Below are positions 14,900-19,372 of a DNA stretch of 19,372 nucleotides, piece after piece (within the stretch, counting starts at the first letter, position 1; every line of letters starts with the position of its first letter). The notes beneath the pieces are model-generated. The model saw only the letters and a list, made by a program, of their open reading frames with translations. It was not told the origin of the DNA and ran no database searches. The stretch comes from Chloroflexi bacterium RBG_16_64_43 (lineage in GTDB: Bacteria; Chloroflexota; Anaerolineae; Anaerolineales; RBG-16-64-43): positions 1 to 19,372 of the forward strand of contig MGOA01000033.1 of assembly GCA_001796965.1 (NCBI GenBank). The letters run 5' to 3'. The position numbers and the translations under genes were made by a program.

Positions 14900-14927
14900 C
14901 GTAGTTGCAAGGAGTCGCAACTACGAT
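14898..14927. promoter_or_regulatory. Inverted-repeat operator over the Fur-family gene start
   Basis: The arms ATCGTAGTTGC (14898-14908) and GCAACTACGAT (14917-14927) are perfect 11-base inverted repeats around an 8-base spacer, AAGGAGTC. The repeat covers the last bases of the -10 box, the predicted transcription start, the ribosome-binding site and the first two bases of the start codon. This is an ideal place for autorepression. As RNA it would fold into a hairpin presenting AAGGAG in the loop, an alternative or additional role. Confidence 0.65.
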
Positions 14928-15381
14928 GTCGTGCCACTTGCCGCTTCTCGCCACTTTGCACGCCCAAGGCCTCCGGCGCACGCCTCAACGCACCGTCATT
15001 GTCGAACAGTTGTGCCACAACCGCGGCCACCTGACCGCGGAACGCGTTTTCCGGCTGGCGAGCCGACATCTTCCCGCGCTCAACATCGCAACCGTCTACC
15101 GCACCCTCGAAACGCTGCGCGCGGCCCAGGTGGTTACGGCATTCGTGACGCCCGACGGGTTGACGGAATACGAACTGCGCCGACCCGAAGTGCGCCACCA
15201 CCACCTGCGTTGCCGGCGCTGCGGCGGTGAGTGGGTTCTCCCGGGCCCGCCCGTCGAACGCCTGCGTTCCCAGATCGTGAACGCACATCAGTTTCATCCC
15301 GACCTCGACCATCTCGTCCTGACGGGGCTGTGTGCCAAGTGCGCCGGCGGCGCCACTCCCCGGTCTACCCAGGCAGGCTGA
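14926..15381 (+). CDS. Fur-family metal-responsive transcriptional regulator
   Basis: A 151-residue Fur/Zur/Nur-type repressor. The N-terminal winged helix includes the family motif LRRTPQRTVIVEQL (16-29) and the recognition helix NIATVYRTLETL (53-64). The metal and dimerisation part has HHH (91-93) next to CRRC (96-99), and a second pair CAKC (136-139), giving the structural CxxC…CxxC zinc site. The metal sensed cannot be read from sequence, but the gene heads a CbiMQO operon, so nickel or cobalt (or zinc) is more likely than iron. ATG 14926 is preferred over the in-frame TTG 14905, although AAGGAG lies 11 bases upstream, slightly far. Its stop is followed within two bases by an in-frame ATG of the cbiM reading frame. 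Confidence 0.92.
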   Translation: MSCHLPLLATLHAQGLRRTPQRTVIVEQLCHNRGHLTAERVFRLASRHLPALNIATVYRTLETLRAAQVVTAFVTPDGLTEYELRRPEVRHHHLRCRRCGGEWVLPGPPVERLRSQIVNAHQFHPDLDHLVLTGLCAKCAGGATPRSTQAG

Positions 15382-15404
15382 GCATGCACTTCCAGATGGC
15401 GCCG

Positions 15405-16337
15405 ATGCACATCCCGGACGGCTTCCTATCGACGCTCGTTTCGCTCGGCCTCTGGGCGCTCTCGCTTGTTGCGGTCGGTTTCTCCTTGCGGCAAGTAGGC
15501 CGCCAGCTCGACCAGCGCCAAGTGCCTTTGATGGGCGTCTTGGCTGCGGCCGTGTTCGCTGGCCAGATGCTCAATTTCGCAGTCGCGGGCGGCACCTCGG
15601 GTCATCTCCTCGGCGCTGCCTTGGCAACGATTCTCATCGGCCCGTGGGCGGCCGTCGTTGTAATGACCACCGTCGTCAGCATCCAGGCACTCGTTTTCCA
15701 GGACGGCGGCCTGTTGTCACTCGGCGCCAACCTGTTCAACATGGCCATCATCGGCACCACCGTGGCCTACTTCGTCTACACCAGTATCCGCAAGCTGGCT
15801 GCGGAGAAGCCCTGGGGGCTCTTCGTCGGAGGCGTTGCCGCCGCTTGGGCCTCGATCGTTGCGGCCGCCTTTGCCTGCGCCCTTGAGCTTGCCCTCTCAG
15901 GAACATCCCCAGCCAACATCGCCGTTCCGACGATGGGCGGGATTCACATGCTCATCGGTGTCGGCGAGGCGCTCATTACGTTCGGCGCTTTGGCCTTCCT
16001 CCATACTGCGCGCCGCGATCTTTTCAGGCACGACCCCAAGGCCTTCTCCCCCGGAGCGCTTGCGTATCTTTTCGGCCTCGGTTTCGCGTTGCTGCTGGCG
16101 ATTCTCTCGCCCATCGCATCCGCCAGCCCGGACGGGCTGGAATGGGTAGCCGCGCAGAACGGGTATCTGGATGCGATCCGAGAGCCGATCTACCAGCTCA
16201 TTCCAGACTACCTTTTCCCAGGTATCTCGAACCGCGCTCTGGCGACGGTTGCCGCCGGCATCACGGGCACGCTCCTTGTGTTCGGGGCCGCCGTGGGTGT
16301 CGCCTACCTACACCGAACGAAATCGCCCAATTCCTGA
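15405..16337 (+). CDS. cbiM: CbiM/NikM-type ECF transporter substrate-binding protein with PDGLE domain
   Basis: The integral membrane S-component of a cobalt/nickel ECF importer. The mature N-terminus should be MHIPDGFLS: in NikM structures the N-terminal amine, His2 and His67 bind the metal. With the start at ATG 15405, GTSGHLLG places its histidine exactly at residue 67. Earlier in-frame ATGs at 15384 and 15396 would add seven or three residues and spoil this site, although 15384 sits two bases after the fur stop. Other family motifs are QDGGLLSLGANLFNM (99-113) and GIHMLIGVGEALIT (179-192). The C-terminus (from ~240, PDGLEW at 242-247, plus a last helix) is the PDGLE domain that takes the place of separate CbiN in many systems. 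Confidence 0.93.
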   Translation: MHIPDGFLSTLVSLGLWALSLVAVGFSLRQVGRQLDQRQVPLMGVLAAAVFAGQMLNFAVAGGTSGHLLGAALATILIGPWAAVVVMTTVVSIQALVFQDGGLLSLGANLFNMAIIGTTVAYFVYTSIRKLAAEKPWGLFVGGVAAAWASIVAAAFACALELALSGTSPANIAVPTMGGIHMLIGVGEALITFGALAFLHTARRDLFRHDPKAFSPGALAYLFGLGFALLLAILSPIASASPDGLEWVAAQNGYLDAIREPIYQLIPDYLFPGISNRALATVAAGITGTLLVFGAAVGVAYLHRTKSPNS

Positions 16338-16350
16338 GCAAGGTGCCCGA

Positions 16351-16404
16351 ATGCCACGAGGACAGCCAACCCGCCAACTCCGCAAAGAACCACGCGCTGC
16401 GTGA
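16351..16404 (+). CDS. Possible 17-codon leader cistron before cbiQ
   Basis: ATG 16351 has AAGGTG five bases upstream and opens a 17-codon frame encoding a basic peptide starting MPRGQPTRQL. Its TGA overlaps the cbiQ start in a GTGA arrangement (GTG 16401-16403, TGA 16402-16404). cbiQ has no clear ribosome-binding site of its own. The frame could recruit ribosomes for cbiQ by termination-reinitiation. There is no evidence that the peptide itself matters. Confidence 0.3.
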   Translation: MPRGQPTRQLRKEPRAA

Positions 16405-17219
16405 TTTCAGTGCACGTCCACTACCTCGACCCTCACCGATCACTCGACAGCCCTGTTCACGCCCTCGACGCGCGGGTCAAGTTCATCTTGACGGTGGCTT
16501 TCATTCTGACCGTCTCGCTGACTCCCTACGCTGCCTGGCCGGTCTTCATCCTGCTCTTGGCCGCTGTCTTGTCGGTTGAAATCCTGTCGCGCCTGGGGCT
16601 TGGGTATGTACAGCGCCGCGCCAGCCTGGCTCTGCCCTTTGTGCTGGCCGCATTGCCGTTGGCCTTCAGCGTCGAGGGGACGAATCTATTTACCATGAGA
16701 CTCGGCGCGTGGACGCAGACCGCCTCGCTCGAGGGGCTGGAACGATTCCTGAGCGTGGGATTCAAGTCGTGGCTTTCCATTCAGGCGGCCATCGTGCTGA
16801 CCTCCAGCACCTCATTCCCCGACCTTCTGCGCGCCATGCGCGCCGTTCGACTTCCGCGCCTCTTGGTGGCCATGTTCGGCTTGATGTGGCGATACCTCTT
16901 CGTCCTAGCCGATGAAGCGCTGCGTTTGATGCGTGCACGCGCAGCTCGATCTGGGCGTCCTGGCCCAAGGGCCGACTCCCGTCCGATGCCGAGCTTCGCG
17001 TGGCGCGCGCGAGTGGCGGGCGGCATGGCGGGCAGCCTCTTCCTGCGAGCCTTCAATCGCAGCGACCGGATCTATGGGGCCATGCTTTCGCGCTGCTACG
17101 ACGGTGAGGTGCGCAGCCTTCCCCTTTCGTCGCTCTCCCCGTCCGGATGGCTGACCCTGGCCGGCGGCTTCTCTCTGCTCATTCTCCTTCTCAGCCTGGG
17201 GGTCCTCTTCTGGGGGTAA
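16401..17219 (+). CDS. cbiQ: CbiQ/EcfT-type transmembrane component of Ni/Co ECF transporter
   Basis: The T-component that couples the S-protein CbiM to the ATPase CbiO. The 272-residue protein has the N-terminal LDSPVHALDARVKF signature (about 15-28), four to five hydrophobic helices (about 30-62, 70-85, 115-135, 150-170, 248-270), and the two cytoplasmic coupling motifs around RAARSGR and AMLSRCYDG that dock on the ATPase. The GTG start at 16401 has no good ribosome-binding site; a second GTG lies three codons in. The 63-bp gap after cbiM contains a short open frame that overlaps this start. cbiO follows four bases after the stop. Confidence 0.9.
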   Translation: MISVHVHYLDPHRSLDSPVHALDARVKFILTVAFILTVSLTPYAAWPVFILLLAAVLSVEILSRLGLGYVQRRASLALPFVLAALPLAFSVEGTNLFTMRLGAWTQTASLEGLERFLSVGFKSWLSIQAAIVLTSSTSFPDLLRAMRAVRLPRLLVAMFGLMWRYLFVLADEALRLMRARAARSGRPGPRADSRPMPSFAWRARVAGGMAGSLFLRAFNRSDRIYGAMLSRCYDGEVRSLPLSSLSPSGWLTLAGGFSLLILLLSLGVLFWG

Positions 17220-17223
17220 GCCG

Positions 17224-17934
17224 GTGCACCACTCCATTGACGTCCGTCACTTGTTCTTCTCATATCCGGACGGGCACCCGGCGCTCGAGGATGTCACGTT
17301 TCGCGTTGCGCCGGGCGAGAAGGTGGCCCTCGTCGGCCCGAACGGCGCCGGCAAGTCCACGCTGCTGCTGCACTTGAATGGCATCCTCACTGGTCCGGGG
17401 GAGCTCATCATCTGCGGCCACACCCTCAGTCCGGCAACCCTTGGGCCAATTCGCGCGGCCGTGGGGATGGTCTTTCAGGATCCAGACGACCAGCTCTTTT
17501 CGCCCACCGTTCTGGAAGATGTTGCCTTCGGGCCGATCTACATGGGGTTGAGTGAGTCGCAAGTCCGCGAAAGAGTTAGAACTGCCCTGGCGTCGGTCGG
17601 CATGTCCGGCCAGGAGAGCCGGGTCTCGCATCACCTCAGCAATGGCGAGAAGAAGCGGGTGGCCATCGCCTCGGTGCTGGCAATGGAGCCGGAGGTGCTC
17701 GTTCTCGACGAGCCCACGGCCGGGCTCGATCCCCGCGGGCGGCGCAACCTGATCAATCTGTTACGCGCTCTGCCGCAGACGATGTTGGTCTCCAGCCACG
17801 ATTTGCAGATGGTGGCCGAGCTGTTGCCGCGCACGATTCTCCTGGATCGAGGCCGGGTCATCTCCGACGGATCCACGGCCGCGCTTTTAGCCGACCCGCA
17901 CCTACTTGAGGCGCACGGGCTCGAGGCACTTTAA
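17224..17934 (+). CDS. cbiO: CbiO-type ATPase of Ni/Co ECF transporter
   Basis: The ABC ATPase powering the CbiMQO importer. Motifs: Walker A GPNGAGKST (38-46), Q-loop FQDPDDQLF with Gln85 (the DPDDQLF element is typical of ECF ATPases), signature LSNGE (138-142), Walker B VLVLDEP (158-164) and switch His192 in SSHD. At 236 residues it is shorter than many CbiO proteins because the tail after the core is minimal. Only one ATPase gene is present, so it should act as a homodimer, as CbiO does. The GTG start lies four bases after cbiQ, with a GGGGGT stretch upstream. Confidence 0.93.
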   Translation: MHHSIDVRHLFFSYPDGHPALEDVTFRVAPGEKVALVGPNGAGKSTLLLHLNGILTGPGELIICGHTLSPATLGPIRAAVGMVFQDPDDQLFSPTVLEDVAFGPIYMGLSESQVRERVRTALASVGMSGQESRVSHHLSNGEKKRVAIASVLAMEPEVLVLDEPTAGLDPRGRRNLINLLRALPQTMLVSSHDLQMVAELLPRTILLDRGRVISDGSTAALLADPHLLEAHGLEAL

Positions 17935-17973
17935 TCGCTTTCGCTGGTGCTGGCCCATCGAGCGTGGACCATC

Positions 17974-18001
17974 TAGTCAGGCCACCCCGCGCGTGTATAA
18001 T
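17974..18001 (+). promoter_or_regulatory. Promoter of the class II aldolase-like gene
   Basis: TAGTCA (17974-17979), 16 bases, TATAAT (17996-18001) gives a start near 18008 and a leader of about 36-39 bases. The rest of the 17935-18043 gap shows no clear terminator for the cbi operon. Confidence 0.55.
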
Positions 18002-18043
18002 GTTGTCGGCTTTCTTCACCGACCACGCGCACGATAGGATGAG

Positions 18044-19372
18044 ATGATGAGCAAACAGCATATCGAAATCGCGCGTCGCTATCTGGGTAGCGACGCCTCG
18101 TGGACCTCCGCCGGCCTCGTCCCAGGCAATCGCAAAACGCTGCCTGCGGCATCCATCCGGATGGCAGAGGCCTCCGCCATGGGCGAACCCCAGGCGCGGG
18201 CGGAAGCCCGCTGGCTGATTTGGGAAACGGCTCTCGCCCTCGGCATCGTGCCCGCCTCGATCAACGAGCTGTACCTGGCTCGCGGCCGCGGCGAGGTCCC
18301 ATCCACTTTCACTGTCCCGGCTATCAACCTGCGTATGCTCTCGTTTGATGCCGCGCGCGCCGTCTTCCGCGCAGCTGGCGCGCGCCGCGCCGGCTCGATC
18401 ATCTTCGAGATTGCGCGGTCCGAAATGGGCTACACCGACCAGCGCCCTGCGGAATACGCCGCCTCGGTGTTGGCCGCGGCCATCTGCGAAGGCTGGAGCG
18501 GTCCGGTCTTCATTCAAGGCGACCACTTCCAGGTATCGGCAAAGAAGTACGCCTCGGCGCCGGAAGCAGAACTGCAGGCCATACGAGACTTGATTGCCGA
18601 TTCCATCCAGGCAGGCTTCTACAACATCGACATCGACACCTCCACCCTGGTGGATCTCAACCGGTCGACGGTTCACGAGCAACAGATGCTCAACGCCCAC
18701 TTGTGCGCAGCGTTCACGGCGTTCATCCGCACCCACCAGCCCAAGGGTCTCGAGGTTTCCGTTGGAGGCGAAATCGGAGAGGTCGGCGGGCGCAACAGCA
18801 CCGAGGAAGAGTTGCGCGCCTACCTGCAGCTCTATGGGGTGGAACTCGACCGCTTGGCCGGCAATGCGCTCGGGCTGAGTAAGATCAGCATCCAAACCGG
18901 CACATCGCACGGCGGCGTGGTGCTGCCAGACGGCAGCATGGCCCAAGTCGCAGTGGACTTCGGCGTTCTGCTGCGCCTCTCGCGCGTCGCGCGCAGCCAA
19001 TTCGGCCTGGCGGGCGCCGTGCAACACGGCGCATCCACCCTGCCCGAGAACGCCTTCCGCAACTTCCCCCAGAACGAGGCTTGCGAGGTCCATCTGGCGA
19101 CGAATTTCCAGAACATCGCCTTCGATCACCTTCCGGCCGACTTGCGGGAGGAGATCTTCGCCTGGACCCGTGAACATTGCGCCGATGAGCGCAAACCCAC
19201 CGATACGGATGAGCAGTTCATCTATAAGGCGCGTAAGAAGGCCATCGGCCCGTTCAAGGCCAGGACGTGGACATTGCCCGACGCCGCGCGCGCTCCCATC
19301 CGCGAGGCCTGGGAGAAGCAGTTTGGATTCCTTTTCGACCAGCTCGGCGTGGCCGGCACGGCGGATTTGGTG
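18044..19372 (+). CDS. Class II fructose-bisphosphate aldolase-like protein (3' end outside window)
   Basis: The frame stays open for 443 codons to the window edge, so it is truncated by the window only. Class II (metal-dependent) aldolase signatures are present: QGDHFQ (Asp/His of the active site and first zinc ligand), GFYNIDIDTSTL, VGGEIGEVGGRN, TGTSHGG (second zinc histidine) and VQHGAST (third zinc histidine). These enzymes interconvert fructose-1,6-bisphosphate, or tagatose or other ketose bisphosphates, with dihydroxyacetone phosphate and an aldehyde phosphate. The N-terminal ~95 residues before the barrel and the long C-terminal part make it larger than the usual 280-360 residues, so substrate preference is open. 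Tandem ATGs at 18044 and 18047 follow AGGA by four and seven bases; the second is equally plausible. Confidence 0.82.
   Translation, partial: MMSKQHIEIARRYLGSDASWTSAGLVPGNRKTLPAASIRMAEASAMGEPQARAEARWLIWETALALGIVPASINELYLARGRGEVPSTFTVPAINLRMLSFDAARAVFRAAGARRAGSIIFEIARSEMGYTDQRPAEYAASVLAAAICEGWSGPVFIQGDHFQVSAKKYASAPEAELQAIRDLIADSIQAGFYNIDIDTSTLVDLNRSTVHEQQMLNAHLCAAFTAFIRTHQPKGLEVSVGGEIGEVGGRNSTEEELRAYLQLYGVELDRLAGNALGLSKISIQTGTSHGGVVLPDGSMAQVAVDFGVLLRLSRVARSQFGLAGAVQHGASTLPENAFRNFPQNEACEVHLATNFQNIAFDHLPADLREEIFAWTREHCADERKPTDTDEQFIYKARKKAIGPFKARTWTLPDAARAPIREAWEKQFGFLFDQLGVAGTADLV

Noticed and set aside
15382..15404. A cobalamin riboswitch controlling cbiM
   Set aside because: There is essentially no intergenic space before cbiM, and no cobalamin-riboswitch-like sequence was recognised upstream of fur.
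17858..19177. A 439-codon open frame on the minus strand opposite the aldolase-like gene
   Set aside because: The plus-strand frame carries clear aldolase motifs and a promoter with ribosome-binding site. The minus frame has no recognisable motif and is a shadow caused by high GC.
1..19372. Mobile elements, CRISPR arrays, phage genes or defence systems
   Set aside because: No transposase, integrase, terminal inverted repeats, direct-repeat arrays or defence-family motifs were seen. Gene content and spacing look like ordinary chromosome.

Overview
This is a compact, GC-rich, gene-dense bacterial chromosome segment. It most resembles the Chloroflexota (Anaerolineae-like). That assignment rests on gene style only: an FHA–winged-helix regulator, short Ser/Thr kinases, DUF4870 proteins, a membrane-anchored GH3 protein and double zinc-ribbon proteins. 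No rRNA is present to test it. I see no phage, transposon, CRISPR array or defence island. The content is mostly core metabolism, translation, repair and signalling.

Layout. Positions 1-1750 (minus strand) carry a translation block: tRNA-Pro(GGG) with its own promoter and terminator, hisS, then tRNA-His(GUG). Positions 1826-3699 hold a divergent signalling pair, an FHA–winged-helix regulator (minus) and a membrane-tailed Ser/Thr kinase (plus). Positions 3721-9685 (minus) carry a large membrane-anchored GH3-like protein, a PLP-dependent dehydratase, a glycerophosphodiester phosphodiesterase and an uncharacterised AAA ATPase. A family 2 glycosyltransferase (9793, plus) diverges from the ATPase and converges on recJ. 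recJ (minus) lies behind two small DUF4870-type membrane proteins (12245-13168). fmt (13309, plus) and a double zinc-ribbon protein follow. A Fur-family regulator then heads an apparent fur–cbiM–cbiQ–cbiO operon for Ni/Co-type metal import. The window ends inside a class II aldolase-like gene.

Regulation can be read unusually well. TATAAT-like -10 boxes precede many genes. Two genes (the glycosyltransferase and fmt) have the -10 box ending exactly six bases before the ATG, the geometry of leaderless mRNAs. The Fur-family gene has a strong promoter overlapped by a 30-bp inverted repeat with perfect 11-base arms, a good candidate autoregulatory operator for the metal-uptake operon. Three clear terminator hairpins (about 1647, 8294 and 12779) help define transcription units, and one of them corrects the start of the phosphodiesterase gene.

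I found no gene cluster that I would call a new system. The best leads are the operator of the metal-import operon, the kinase/FHA-regulator pair, the GH3-like protein with altered catalytic motifs, the AAA ATPase with a winged-helix-like front end, and a possible 17-codon leader cistron coupled to cbiQ.
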